From the NCBI RefSeq assembly GCF_002943565.1, contig NZ_PJCH01000005.1:1140221-1204220 (forward strand): a DNA stretch of 64,000 nt. The letters are read 5' to 3'. Position 1 is the first letter of the stretch. Every line of letters starts with the position of its first letter. Both the position numbers and the translations under genes were made by a program. Shown piece by piece: positions 30,320-38,465 of this stretch. The notes beneath the pieces are model-generated. The model saw only the letters and a program-made list of their open reading frames with translations, did no database searches and was not told the DNA's origin. This DNA comes from Hyphococcus luteus (GTDB lineage Bacteria; Pseudomonadota; Alphaproteobacteria; Caulobacterales; Parvularculaceae).

Positions 30320-30547
30320 ATGGATATTCGGGAAGTATTTGGCGCGAACCTACAGTTTTTTCGGGAAAAAGCTGGCCTCAGCCAAGCTGCTTTGGCGGAC
30401 AAGATGGGCGTCGATCGCGCGCATATTAGCGCGATGGAGCGGGGTCAGCAGAACGTCACTATCATCACGCTCTGGCACGTGGCCGAGGCCCTTAACGTCA
30501 AACCGGCGGCGCTTCTGGACGATCAGCGAAAGAGCCGAAAGGCATGA
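30320..30547 (+). CDS. Small XRE-family repressor
   Basis: A 75-residue lambda-repressor-type HTH protein: GANLQFFREKAGLSQAALAD, KMGVDRAHISAMERGQQNVT, then LWHVAEALNVKPAALLDD. Single-domain XRE proteins of this size are common ICE switch regulators. It lies opposite the DUF2285-like gene, with an inverted repeat between them. It probably autoregulates. Confidence 0.85.
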   Translation: MDIREVFGANLQFFREKAGLSQAALADKMGVDRAHISAMERGQQNVTIITLWHVAEALNVKPAALLDDQRKSRKA

Positions 30548-30591
30548 TGGCTGCCCCTCCCGGCTAGTCCGGGAGGGGCTACCGGGGGGCG

Positions 30592-30924
30592 TCAATCGCC
30601 GTTCTGGCGACGTGACCGCGACCAGATGAGGCTGTAGCTCTCTTCGCCTTCGATGACCGTGTCGTCGAAAAGGTTGGCGTAGATCGGGGCGGTGAAGCTC
30701 GGATCGTCGAGCTTGAGGCTCAGATAGTCGCGACCCTCGTTCGAGCGCTTGGACCAGGCGGCGCCGATCTCGGCGCGGCCGACAAAGACGCGGTGGCTGG
30801 GGGCGTTGTCATTCGCATGATCCTCTTCCGGGATGATCCTTACATTTTTCGCCTGAACGCTGAGGGTGACGATCTCGCCGACGTACTCGTTGGCAGACTT
30901 CTTGAAGGTTCCGATGGTGGCCAT
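30592..30924 (-). CDS. DUF736 protein, copy 2
   Basis: A 110-residue DUF736 protein starting MATIGTFKKSANEYVGEIVT (30924). It shows HRVFVGRAEIGAAWSKRSNEG, then DYLSLKLDDPSFTAPIYANL. It differs from copy 1 (26497-26844) over most of its length, so the two are not a recent duplication. A long structured leader lies upstream. Role unknown. Confidence 0.85.
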   Translation of the reverse strand: MATIGTFKKSANEYVGEIVTLSVQAKNVRIIPEEDHANDNAPSHRVFVGRAEIGAAWSKRSNEGRDYLSLKLDDPSFTAPIYANLFDDTVIEGEESYSLIWSRSRRQNGD

Positions 30925-31464
30925 GTCAGTTCTCCTTTTGGCTTTCGAGCCCGCGCCCGTCGCGGCCTCGATGGCGATCGACAAGGCCGGGGCGACCGCC
31001 GACGCAGTCCGGAGGACCCGCAGCGCATGCGAAGGACGGCGGAGACGGAGTTTCTTGGTCCGCGAGGAATGGGCGCAGCCCAGGGGAAGAAAGTCCGTCT
31101 CCGCCGTTGCGGCCTAGGCGGTCGAGGCGTCAGCCGATCCCGGCCAGATCAGTCCATGAGAGGCCGTGTCGGGCGTGGGTGATGAGCAAAGGACAATGCT
31201 GGCCGCTACAGGTAACGTCCGAGAGGTGCCTGCATAGACTTGAGACGATGAGACTTTGAAATCGGTTCGAACGGAATGCCGACTTTGCAATGGGCAGGAC
31301 TAGAGTACAGCGGGCGATAGGGCACAGATCCGTCTTTCCCGTTAGCGCAGAAATCTGGCTACAACTGCAAGGGGAACCAAGTTTTGATCAACCAGCTTAG
31401 TGACACCAATGCGTCGAGTGTAACTCGATCAGCGGTTTGAGCTGTTGGGCATGCAGTTTTTCGC
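30925..31464. other. Structured leader and gene-free region
   Basis: No gene is seen in 540 bp. Close to the DUF736 start, GGCGGAGACGGA (31038-31049) and TCCGTCTCCGCC (31094-31105) form perfect 12-bp arms. Smaller pairings lie inside (TTTCTT/AAGAAA and GGGCGCAGCCC). The sequence around the arms (GACGGCGGAG at the left, GCCGTTGC at the right) recurs at 34846-34936. From 31110 to 31464 I see nothing. Confidence 0.5.
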
Positions 31465-32286
31465 CTATACAGATACTGCATGAAATGTGTCGAAACGAAT
31501 GCCGTTTAGCACCGCTTCGTAGGGGGCGCCTAATGAGATAAGAATTGAATCGAAGCTTCGCCTGCCTCCCCCGAAATCGAAAATGTAGCGTGTCGAATAG
31601 ATGTCCCCCTTCCGGGGATTGGCCCACCGTTCGGGAAAACCAGGCATCAAGGCCACGCGGTCCAGCACCGCTTGAAATGCTGGATTGTCCATGGCCATGC
31701 CGATTTCGTGGTGTACATGGCATACGGTCGCGTCGGCGACGTCTTCCCAATTCGTCAAGCGCTCGCGCAAGATGCCGGGTGTGAATATGAGTTCAAGCAC
31801 ATTTACGTAGCTATCTCCTGCGAGCAGGTCCCGGCCCGTGGCTTGGGAAAGCAGCATTCGTGCTGCTTCATTCGCATCGATAATGTCCCATATTTGATCC
31901 TTGACCAGCAGAGGGACGTCCTGATGCGCCCGCTTGACCTGATCGATCACCTGGCGAATGCGGCCACGGTCTTCCGGACGTGAAGGACCGGCGTCGGGGC
32001 GCGGCCTGAAACTCGCAGCAAGGCGCAACGTGTTGCGTTCCGAAAGCGGAACGTCGAGCACCTCTGAAATGGCATGCAGCATGGTTTCACTCGGTCGCGC
32101 CTTGTCGCTTTCCAGGAAACTCAGATGTCGGGCAGAGGCGCCGAGCTCCAGCGCGAGGTCAAGCTGGCTCATCTGCGCCACGGCTCGCCAATGACGCAGC
32201 AGCCCTCCCAGCGTCATGGATAACCGATTTTTCTTTCTACTGTCCAATGCAGTGTTCCCTCTGGAGCCTCCACTCACCTTCGACAC
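31465..32286 (-). CDS. XRE regulator with MmyB-like ligand domain
   Basis: A 273-residue protein. The N-terminal HTH (LGGLLRHWRAVAQMSQLDLA, LELGASARHLSFLESDKARP) is followed by an MmyB-type ligand-binding domain (about 115-270). Relatives control nearby oxidoreductase genes, often in response to a fatty-acid-like ligand. It is divergent from the dehydrogenase/EthD pair at 32386, so it probably regulates that pair. It is cargo, not an ICE core gene. Confidence 0.85.
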   Translation of the reverse strand: MSKVSGGSRGNTALDSRKKNRLSMTLGGLLRHWRAVAQMSQLDLALELGASARHLSFLESDKARPSETMLHAISEVLDVPLSERNTLRLAASFRPRPDAGPSRPEDRGRIRQVIDQVKRAHQDVPLLVKDQIWDIIDANEAARMLLSQATGRDLLAGDSYVNVLELIFTPGILRERLTNWEDVADATVCHVHHEIGMAMDNPAFQAVLDRVALMPGFPERWANPRKGDIYSTRYIFDFGGGRRSFDSILISLGAPYEAVLNGIRFDTFHAVSV

Positions 32287-32385
32287 TCTAACACAGCTGT
32301 ATAATGCGCCATTACCTGAAAGGTTATCGCGACGGGCCCATCAACTGGGCGAGAATGCATTTTGTGCAGCGAGGGAGCGAGCAAA

Positions 32386-33285
32386 ATGCAGGAAAAGGCG
32401 GTTTCATCCGTAGCGCTCATCGGAACCGGCGCCATGGGAAGCCGAATGGCGACGCGGCTTCTCCAGGCAGGGTTTTCCCTTACAGTCTGGAACAGGACGG
32501 CGGCGCGAGCAGAACCACTCGTCGCGTTGGGTGCGCGGCTCGCGTCATCTCCTAGTGAAGCCGCGCAGCAAGCGGCATTTGTACTGGTCATGGTTGAAGG
32601 TGACGAGGCCTCGCATGCCGTATGGTCGGGGCCGGATGGAATAGGTGCTGGGCTTTCAGCCGAGACCATTGCAGTTGAGTGCAGTACGCTTTCGGTCGGA
32701 CGCATAGAAGCGTTGGCTGAAGAAGTAGCGCGCAAAAGCTGGCGGTTTGTCGAGGCTCCTGTATCCGGCTCCTTGCCGCAAGCAGAAGCCGGCATGCTTG
32801 CGTTCTTCGCTGGCGGTGACTTCTATGACGTTAACGAAGTCACCCCGTTGTTGCGGTCTATAGGACGCGTCGTACACCATGTTGGAACGCCACCAGTGGC
32901 GACCAAAGTTAAGCTGGCCGTAAACGGCATGCTTGCCTGCCAGGTCGCTTCGACGGCCGAGACACTTGGTTTTTTTGCTCGAGCAGGTCTCCCTCTCCAC
33001 ACGATCAGAGCATTGTTGGAGGATACGCCGGTGATGAGTCCGATCGTTGCCGCAACAACACGGCAGATCGCGGCTGGCGACTATGCGCCTCTCTTTCCAA
33101 TCTCCCTTGTCCTCAAGGACCTCGGCTATCTGGCCGCAGTGGCCGAGGCAGCTAACGCTCCATCACCTTTGGCTCAAACTACGCGCAACGTTTTTGAAGA
33201 AGCCGACACTTGGCGCTCAGAGAACATTTCCGCCGTCGCAAAGCTCTTCGCAGCATATCTTCCTGAAAGGATCCCCTCGTTATGA
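32386..33285 (+). CDS. NAD(P)-dependent beta-hydroxyacid dehydrogenase
   Basis: A 299-residue protein of the 3-hydroxyisobutyrate dehydrogenase/6-phosphogluconate dehydrogenase superfamily. The Rossmann motif is VALIGTGAMGSRMATRLL, then TVWNRTAARAEPL. The substrate-binding signature VEAPVSGSLPQAEAGML and the catalytic-Lys region TKVKLAVNGML are present. I start at ATG 32386 (GAGGGAG 9-15 bases upstream). Its stop overlaps the EthD gene (ATGA). The substrate is unknown. Confidence 0.88.
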   Translation: MQEKAVSSVALIGTGAMGSRMATRLLQAGFSLTVWNRTAARAEPLVALGARLASSPSEAAQQAAFVLVMVEGDEASHAVWSGPDGIGAGLSAETIAVECSTLSVGRIEALAEEVARKSWRFVEAPVSGSLPQAEAGMLAFFAGGDFYDVNEVTPLLRSIGRVVHHVGTPPVATKVKLAVNGMLACQVASTAETLGFFARAGLPLHTIRALLEDTPVMSPIVAATTRQIAAGDYAPLFPISLVLKDLGYLAAVAEAANAPSPLAQTTRNVFEEADTWRSENISAVAKLFAAYLPERIPSL

Positions 33286-33662
33286 TCAAGACAATCATGT
33301 GTATTCGCCGCAAACCCGGTCTCAATCGGAAAGACTTCGAACATCACTGGAAGAATGTTCACGCCCCGCTTATCACACGCCTGAGGGAGGAGCTGCGAAT
33401 ATTGCGCTATGTCCAGTCCAACGCTAACGAGGAAACTGTGAGCGAGGTTCTCCGCCAACAGCGGAACGGTCCAACCAAGTTCGATGGCATCGGTCAAGCT
33501 TGGTTCGCGTCTCTCAACGATCTCGTTGAGGTCGCAAATGATCCTGCTTCGAGAGCAGCTCTTGAAGCCTTGCGGGAGGACGAACTTAACTTCATCGACC
33601 TTGAAAACTCACCTATGTTCGTGGTGGAAGAAGAGACCGTATTCGACGCCGTGCAACTGTAA
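33282..33662 (+). CDS. EthD-family protein
   Basis: A 126-residue EthD/dimeric alpha-beta barrel protein: MIKTIMCIRRKPGLNRKDFE, HHWKNVHAPLI, and a C-terminal EDELNFIDLENSPMFVVEE. EthD was named for an ethyl tert-butyl ether degradation locus; relatives act as small-molecule isomerases or lyases. It is translationally coupled to the dehydrogenase gene, so both probably act on the same compound. Confidence 0.85.
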   Translation: MIKTIMCIRRKPGLNRKDFEHHWKNVHAPLITRLREELRILRYVQSNANEETVSEVLRQQRNGPTKFDGIGQAWFASLNDLVEVANDPASRAALEALREDELNFIDLENSPMFVVEEETVFDAVQL

Positions 33663-33791
33663 GTTAGCTGAAATAGCGTCCAAACAATCACCTTGCATAG
33701 GGAACGCCTCCACCACGAGGCGTTCCAAAGGACATCACAATGCGGCGCGCGCCGGATACTTCCGGCGCGCATCGAGGACGTGGTGTGTGCA

Positions 33792-34730
33792 TCACGCTGC
33801 CTGCGCCGTGTTTTTCTTCGGCCTGAAATCGAAGAGCGGGACGCCGAGTTTCTTGGCCTTGTCGGCGAGATTGTCAGTGATCCCGGAGCCTGCAAAGAGG
33901 ATGAGGCCGATGGGCATCGCCTCAAGAAGTGCGTCGTTGCGCTTGAACGGCGCCGCCTTGCCGTGGCGCTTCCAGTCCGGCTTGAAGACGATCTGCTGGC
34001 ATTTGCGGTTATCCGCCCAGCAGGCGGCGATCTTCTCGGCGCCTTTGGTCGAGCCGCCATGCAGGAGCACCATGTCGGCGTGCTTGGCCTTCACACGGTC
34101 CAGCGCATCCCAGATCGCCCGATGGTCGGTGACGTCCAGTCCGCCGGAGAACGCAACCCGTGGTCCGCTTGGCAGGAGGGGTTCGATCTCCGCGCGCCGC
34201 TTCGCCGAGAGATAGTCGCGGCTGTCGATCATGGCCGCGGTCAGCGTGCGGTGACTGATCCGTGATCCAGAGTGCGGTCGCCAGGTCTGACCGATATAGG
34301 TTTCGAAGTGATCGGCGGCGATATCGCGCATGAGCTCGTAGGCGTTGCGCCGTTCGATCAGCGTGCCCCCCTGCGCCGTCAGAGCTTCGAGTTCGACCGA
34401 GCGAAATTCCGAGCCGTCCTGTTCCCGCTGCGAGCGCTTCTGGGCCTGCTCGTTGTCGTCAAGGTCGCGGTCGACGCGGGCGGCCGTGCGATGAAACAGG
34501 TTGGTCATGGACCAGAGCAGGTCTTCGAGATCCGGTTCGAGACGCGTGTCTTCCAGCGTGGCGGCGAGCGCGTCGAAGATGTCGGCGATTGCTCCCTGGA
34601 GGGCGTCGGCTTCAGGCAAGGGTCTCGGGTCGGGTTCGTCGGCGAAAGGCCGATAGCCATAAAGCTGCAATTCTTCGAGTACGGCCGCGGTTGCGGAGCT
34701 GGCCATTGGTTCGGTGGTCTCGGCGGTCAT
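33792..34730 (-). CDS. DUF2493 protein
   Basis: A 312-residue protein starting MTAETTEPMASSATAAVLEE (34730). The C-terminal DUF2493 domain (about 195-310) is a Rossmann-like, SLOG-type fold: RVAFSGGLDVTDHRAIWDAL, VLLHGGSTKGAEKIAACWAD, ILFAGSGITDNLADKAKKLG. SLOG-type domains bind nucleotide-like ligands. It is a standard accessory gene of this ICE family; function unknown. It has a long structured leader. Confidence 0.83.
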   Translation of the reverse strand: MTAETTEPMASSATAAVLEELQLYGYRPFADEPDPRPLPEADALQGAIADIFDALAATLEDTRLEPDLEDLLWSMTNLFHRTAARVDRDLDDNEQAQKRSQREQDGSEFRSVELEALTAQGGTLIERRNAYELMRDIAADHFETYIGQTWRPHSGSRISHRTLTAAMIDSRDYLSAKRRAEIEPLLPSGPRVAFSGGLDVTDHRAIWDALDRVKAKHADMVLLHGGSTKGAEKIAACWADNRKCQQIVFKPDWKRHGKAAPFKRNDALLEAMPIGLILFAGSGITDNLADKAKKLGVPLFDFRPKKNTAQAA

Positions 34731-35207
34731 GGGATCGTCTCCTGTTCGGCGTGAGGCCGCGCCTCTCGCGGCCTTCCCGAGCGACGGGAAAGCGGGGGCT
34801 GGCCGGGACTGCACCGCCGGTCACGGCGGCCGGAGCCAGAGGCGGAGGACGGCGGAGGCGGCGCTCTTTTGCTTCGCGATGCAAAGCCGGGCCTCTATGC
34901 CCGGCGGCGGAAAAGAGTGTCGCCGCAGCCGTTGCCGGCCCGACCAGTCTCCGCTCCGTCTCGCTCCTCTCGGAAGGCCGAAGGCGACGCTCTCGAATAG
35001 GGAGAGATCGTGACGACACGGACGAGGGCGCCAATTGGCCTGCTCAGTCGTCGAGGTGTTGCACCCACCACCGCCATTCAGCGAATGGCCGTACCGATGG
35101 CGTGAATTTGCTGCAAGGCGAGAGAGCCAGCATCGTGTCACATGGATTTGCGCGCGGCTTCGCAATACCGTCCCGCCTGTGCGCACAGATGACGAGGAAA
35201 TCTCAGT
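34731..35207. other. Structured leader before the DUF2493 gene
   Basis: No gene in 477 bp. CTCTTTT (34864-34870) and AAAAGAG (34911-34917) enclose a perfect 7-bp hairpin, GCCGGGC-CTCTAT-GCCCGGC (34886-34905), with GACGGCGGAG and GCCGTTGC outside. The layout and flanks match the leader at 31030-31111, although the stems differ in sequence. The part 34960-35207 shows nothing but the ribosome-binding site of the next gene. Confidence 0.5.
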
Positions 35208-35573
35208 ATGGATGATGCATTGCTGCTTGCTGCGGCGGTATTGTGTGTGGTTACCGCTTCGGTCCATTCGTACTTCGGTGAAAAGAGGTTGATCGCGCCG
35301 GTGATCAATTCAGACCATGGCGTAATGGTCAGGCCTTTAGCCAAACAGGTGATGCGCTTTGCATGGCATTGGACAAGCGCGTTGTGGATATTGGTCGCGG
35401 CCTATTTGGCGCTCTCCGCGCAAGGCGAGATATTCCATCGGCCGCTACTTTTTGGAATTGGCTTTTTCCATCTCGCCGCAGGACTTCTTGATGGGCTCCT
35501 CACACGCGGCAAACATATTGGCTGGCCGCTGATCACGTTGATGGGGGTGTTGGTGCTGGCGGCTTGCTTGTGA
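35208..35573 (+). CDS. Four-helix membrane protein, unknown
   Basis: A 121-residue protein with four hydrophobic segments (about 2-20, 48-70, 78-97, 103-120). I do not recognise the family. AGGA lies about ten bases before the ATG. It is the only plus-strand gene between the DUF2493 and toprim genes, so it is probably cargo. Conserved-looking charged residues lie in the first loop (HSYFGEKRLIAPVINSDHG). Confidence 0.65.
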   Translation: MDDALLLAAAVLCVVTASVHSYFGEKRLIAPVINSDHGVMVRPLAKQVMRFAWHWTSALWILVAAYLALSAQGEIFHRPLLFGIGFFHLAAGLLDGLLTRGKHIGWPLITLMGVLVLAACL

Positions 35574-35673
35574 TCCGGTCCCGCATATTTCGACCGAACT
35601 GTGTCGATTAACATGCGACTGGCGGTTTAGGGCGCGAGTCAGTCGAATTGGCCCCTTTGCCCTTTGTCTCCTT

Positions 35674-36705
35674 TCAGGAAAGCAACCGCAATAAATCGGG
35701 CTCGGCCAGTTGCTGACCCAGATGCGTCCTTAGGTCGTCCCGTCCGAGCTTGCGGAGGTCTTCGTTGAAGTCGCCGCCAAGAGAAAAAAGCCGGATTGTT
35801 TCGACACCAACGGCTCCTGCGCGTTCGATCAGATTGGCGGTGGCCACGTCGCCTGCTTCGTCGGCGTCGGCTGCGATGTAAAGACGCTGAAGCCCGGTCG
35901 GCAGGATCAGCGCGGCGAGATGATTGGCCGACAACGCGGATACGACGGGCATGTTGGGCAACGCCATGCGCACGGAGAGCGTGCTTTCCAACCCTTCGCC
36001 AACGGCGACGATGTCGGTCACGGTTCCTATCCGCACGCCATGGCCGAGCAGATTCCCCATCGCCTTGCGTGATGGATCGAGGGGCGCCTTGCGAGCCGTC
36101 GCCGGATCGAGCCATGTGCGGTGAACGCCGGTGAGATTGCCGTTCAAGTCCGTGACCTTGGCGAGCAATGCAGGCCAGGTCTCCGGTGGAGAGTCCTTGA
36201 GCTGACCTTCTCGCCAATAGTAGCAGCACGGATGAAATCGCAGCGCTGGCGCGTCGCCAATCCCGGAAAGACCGCGCCGATGGAGATAGCGCTCGGCGAG
36301 CGTTCCATCGACCGGTCTTCCCATGGCGAAGAGGCGCCGTGCAGCCTCCGGTGATCCGGTGGGTGCGACCACGCGTTCGCGAGTTGGCGGTTCAGGTCGT
36401 GGGAGGCTCAGGAAGATCCTTGCTTCATCAAGCGTCTCGCCGAAGGTGTGAAGTTGCCGGGCGCCGGCGATCAGATCTAGCAGATCGCCATGCTCGCCCG
36501 TGGCGGCGTCGGTCCATTTCCCGGCGGCGCCCGGACCGTGGGCTGGTCCCGTCAGGCGAACATACAGACTGCGACCGGGCGTGTTTTCGATGTCGCCGAC
36601 GATCCAGTATCGGCCCTGCTTGCGGCCGTTGGAGAGGTAGTGGCGACAAACGGCCTCCGCCTCGCGGCCGAGCCGTCGTGCGATTTCGGATGCAGCGCTG
36701 TTCAT
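35674..36705 (-). CDS. Toprim-domain protein (DUF7146-type)
   Basis: A 343-residue protein starting MNSAASEIARRLGREAEAVC (36705), with GGAGG before the ATG. After an N-terminal CHC2-primase-like region (GRYWIVGDIENTPGRSLYVR, GKWTDAATGEHGDLLDLI) comes a toprim domain with VGEGLESTLSVRMALP and LYIAADADEAGD, the Glu and DxD metal residues. Such proteins are ICE- and plasmid-borne primase-like enzymes, probably priming the transferred strand. Confidence 0.85.
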   Translation of the reverse strand: MNSAASEIARRLGREAEAVCRHYLSNGRKQGRYWIVGDIENTPGRSLYVRLTGPAHGPGAAGKWTDAATGEHGDLLDLIAGARQLHTFGETLDEARIFLSLPRPEPPTRERVVAPTGSPEAARRLFAMGRPVDGTLAERYLHRRGLSGIGDAPALRFHPCCYYWREGQLKDSPPETWPALLAKVTDLNGNLTGVHRTWLDPATARKAPLDPSRKAMGNLLGHGVRIGTVTDIVAVGEGLESTLSVRMALPNMPVVSALSANHLAALILPTGLQRLYIAADADEAGDVATANLIERAGAVGVETIRLFSLGGDFNEDLRKLGRDDLRTHLGQQLAEPDLLRLLS

Positions 36706-36726
36706 TTGCGCCTCCATGCTGAGAGC

Positions 36727-36761
36727 AAAAAAGAAGGAGCCCGCCACAGTGGGCGGGCTCC
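36727..36761 (-). terminator. Intrinsic terminator after the parB remnant
   Basis: On the minus strand GGAGCCCGCC-CACTGT-GGCGGGCTCC forms a perfect 10-bp stem followed by TTCTTTTTT. It lies about 40 bases after a TGA at 36802-36804 that may be the original parB stop, and just before the toprim ribosome-binding site. It argues that the open frame running on to 36702 is not coding. Confidence 0.8.
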
Positions 36762-36801
36762 AGGGGCGGCTGCGGGAGCCGTTGGGGGGCTTGGCTCCCG
36801 G

Positions 36802-36968
36802 TCACTCGGCCGCAGTGGCGACAGGAGCGTGCGCCGGGCGATGTCCTCGGCGAGCTCCTCGATCGAGACGCCGGCCTTGACGCGGCGGACATTGGACTGG
36901 CTCAGCACCAGCTTGTTGAAGGGGATGTCGCGCGAGGCGCTGAGGGTGATTTTCTGAGACTTGGTCAT
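36802..36968 (-). pseudogene. parB remnant with internal deletion
   Basis: The first 49 codons (MTKSQKITLSASRDIPFNKL to IARRTLL) are a clear ParB/Spo0J N-terminus of the ICE type. Sequence then departs from the family. In the next frame the bases encode APVATAAE and a stop (36802-36804), plausibly the old C-terminus, followed by a terminator. The simplest reading is an out-of-frame deletion of most of the gene. The partner parA is also missing from this element. Confidence 0.72.
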
Positions 36969-36996
36969 GTCAGTTCTCCGCGACGGGCTGGCCGAA

Positions 36997-37027
36997 AGCC
37001 TCTCTCTCGACCTCCAAACCCGTCACG
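36997..37027 (-). repeat. 31-bp leader repeat, copy 1 (parB)
   Basis: An exact 31-bp match to 38322-38352 begins AGCCTCTCTCTCGACCTCC and ends CCGTCACG. It lies 28 bases upstream of the parB remnant start. The second copy has the same position before the DUF932 gene, so it is a shared 5' leader and not a mobile repeat. Confidence 0.75.
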
Positions 37028-37071
37028 AAAAACCCGGCCCGCCTCTTCCTCTTGAGGAAGCGACGGACCGG
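37028..37071 (-). terminator. Intrinsic terminator after DUF932 gene
   Basis: On the minus strand an 18-bp stem with a few mismatches (CCGGTCCG..CTTCCTC, loop AA, GAGGAAG..CGGGCCGG) is followed by GTTTTTC. It begins 22 bases beyond the DUF932 stop. Confidence 0.8.
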
Positions 37072-37093
37072 AAAGGCCGAGCGCTGGCCGCAG

Positions 37094-38290
37094 CTACGCT
37101 GCGCGCTCCAGAAGCTTCTTCGCCTTGCCCTCCATTTCGAGCCGGGCGTCCTGCTGCGGCTTCGACCGGGCGACGGCGGTGATGCCCTGCACGAAGTCGA
37201 ACACGGACTCGGGCGGCCGGCCTTCCTCGGCCAACACCGTTTCGACGATCCTGGCCGTCTCCGCCTTGGAGAAGCCGCGCTTGCGCAGGAAGTCGGTGCG
37301 GTCGTCGTCACTACGCGCGACGATCCGCTCGCGCGCTGCTCGAATGCCTTCGACGAAGGGTCGTGGCGAGGAATCTGCGAAGCGGGTCAGCGCCGGCGCC
37401 GCCTCGTGTGCGAAGCGGTTGGCGGCGTATTTGGAATGGCGGATGCTGATTTCCTGGAAGTCCTCAACGCCCCAGAGATTGCGGTTCTGGCAGACGGCGC
37501 GCAGATAGAAACTGGCGATGCCGAGCGTCTTCGCGCCGACCTCCGAGTTCCAGCAATAGAAGCCCCGGAAATAGAGATCGGGCGATCCGTCGGGCAGCTT
37601 GCCCGCCTCAATCGGGTTCATGTCGTCGACCAGGAAGAGGAAGACGTCTCGGTCGGAGGCGTAGAGCGTGGTCGTGTCCTTGGTGATGTCGACCATCGGG
37701 TTGTAGACGCCGCTCGACCAATCGAGCGTGCCGGGCACTTTCCAGCGCGTATCGCCAGTTCCGTTCCCCGCGATCTTCTGCACGGCCGCCACGAGTTCGT
37801 GGTCGTAGATGCGGCCATAATCCGGGCCGGTGACGGCGCGCAGTTCCGTGCGCCCGTCTTCGGTTTCCAGCGTCTTGATCTGCTCGGCTCGGTGCGAGGT
37901 GAGCCCGTATTGCAGGTTGATGCCCGCAAGCGGCGCCGGGAGCTGGCGCAGATAGGCCGCCGGCGCGCTGACCAGGCTGGCGAGCTGGCCGAAGCTCCAA
38001 TGGGTCGGCGCGACCGGCGCGTCGGCTTCGGGCAGGATGAGCGCCAGGTTTTCCGGATCGTCGCGATGGGCTTCGACGCGGATCGCCGCGCTCTCGACCG
38101 TCCGTGTGCGGCTGCGCTCGGCGCGGCCTTTCACCGATGCATAGAGCTCCGACAGGGACAGATAGCGCTCGTCATCCGGCCGGGAAAACCATTCCGAGGA
38201 GACGCGGCCGATCCGCTCTCCGCGCGAGATATCGACATTGTAACCGCCGCTCGCGTCGCGCCGGCCGTCCAGGGTTTCAAAGTTGGTCAT
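37094..38290 (-). CDS. DUF932 protein
   Basis: A 398-residue DUF932 protein typical of ICEs and phages: SLSELYASVKGRAERSRT, WSFGQLASLVSAPAAYLRQL, RAVTGPDYGRIYDHELV, DRDVFLFLVDDMNPIEAG, FYCWNSEVGAKTLGIASFYL. The family resembles phage/plasmid-like proteins of unknown biochemistry; some are linked to anti-restriction loci. It is full length, with its own terminator and a leader shared with parB. Confidence 0.85.
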   Translation of the reverse strand: MTNFETLDGRRDASGGYNVDISRGERIGRVSSEWFSRPDDERYLSLSELYASVKGRAERSRTRTVESAAIRVEAHRDDPENLALILPEADAPVAPTHWSFGQLASLVSAPAAYLRQLPAPLAGINLQYGLTSHRAEQIKTLETEDGRTELRAVTGPDYGRIYDHELVAAVQKIAGNGTGDTRWKVPGTLDWSSGVYNPMVDITKDTTTLYASDRDVFLFLVDDMNPIEAGKLPDGSPDLYFRGFYCWNSEVGAKTLGIASFYLRAVCQNRNLWGVEDFQEISIRHSKYAANRFAHEAAPALTRFADSSPRPFVEGIRAARERIVARSDDDRTDFLRKRGFSKAETARIVETVLAEEGRPPESVFDFVQGITAVARSKPQQDARLEMEGKAKKLLERAA

Positions 38291-38321
38291 GGGTCAATCT
38301 CCGTGGGCGGGCCGGCCGGGA

Positions 38322-38352
38322 GCCTCTCTCTCGACCTCCAAACCCGTCACGG
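38322..38352 (-). repeat. 31-bp leader repeat, copy 2 (DUF932)
   Basis: Identical to 36997-37027 and 31 bases upstream of the DUF932 start. Further out, TGCGGGG-TCT-CCCCGCA makes a small hairpin near 38390, and GGGGAAGGCTTTCCCC lies near 38440. Confidence 0.75.
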
Positions 38353-38465
38353 CGAAAGCCGCCGAACTCTCACTCTCTGGGGGCGTTGCGGGGTCTCCCC
38401 GCAGAAGGGGTAGGCCGAGACCCGCGCTCGGACGCAGGGGAAGGCTTTCCCCTCCCCATCATCTA

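Noticed and set aside
36702..36821. C-terminal part of the open frame after the parB N-terminus
   Set aside because: It contains an intrinsic terminator, the ParB-like sequence ends before it, and it shows no family similarity.
37052..38413. A 453-codon plus-strand frame
   Set aside because: Antisense to the DUF932 gene; it also crosses its terminator and leader repeats.
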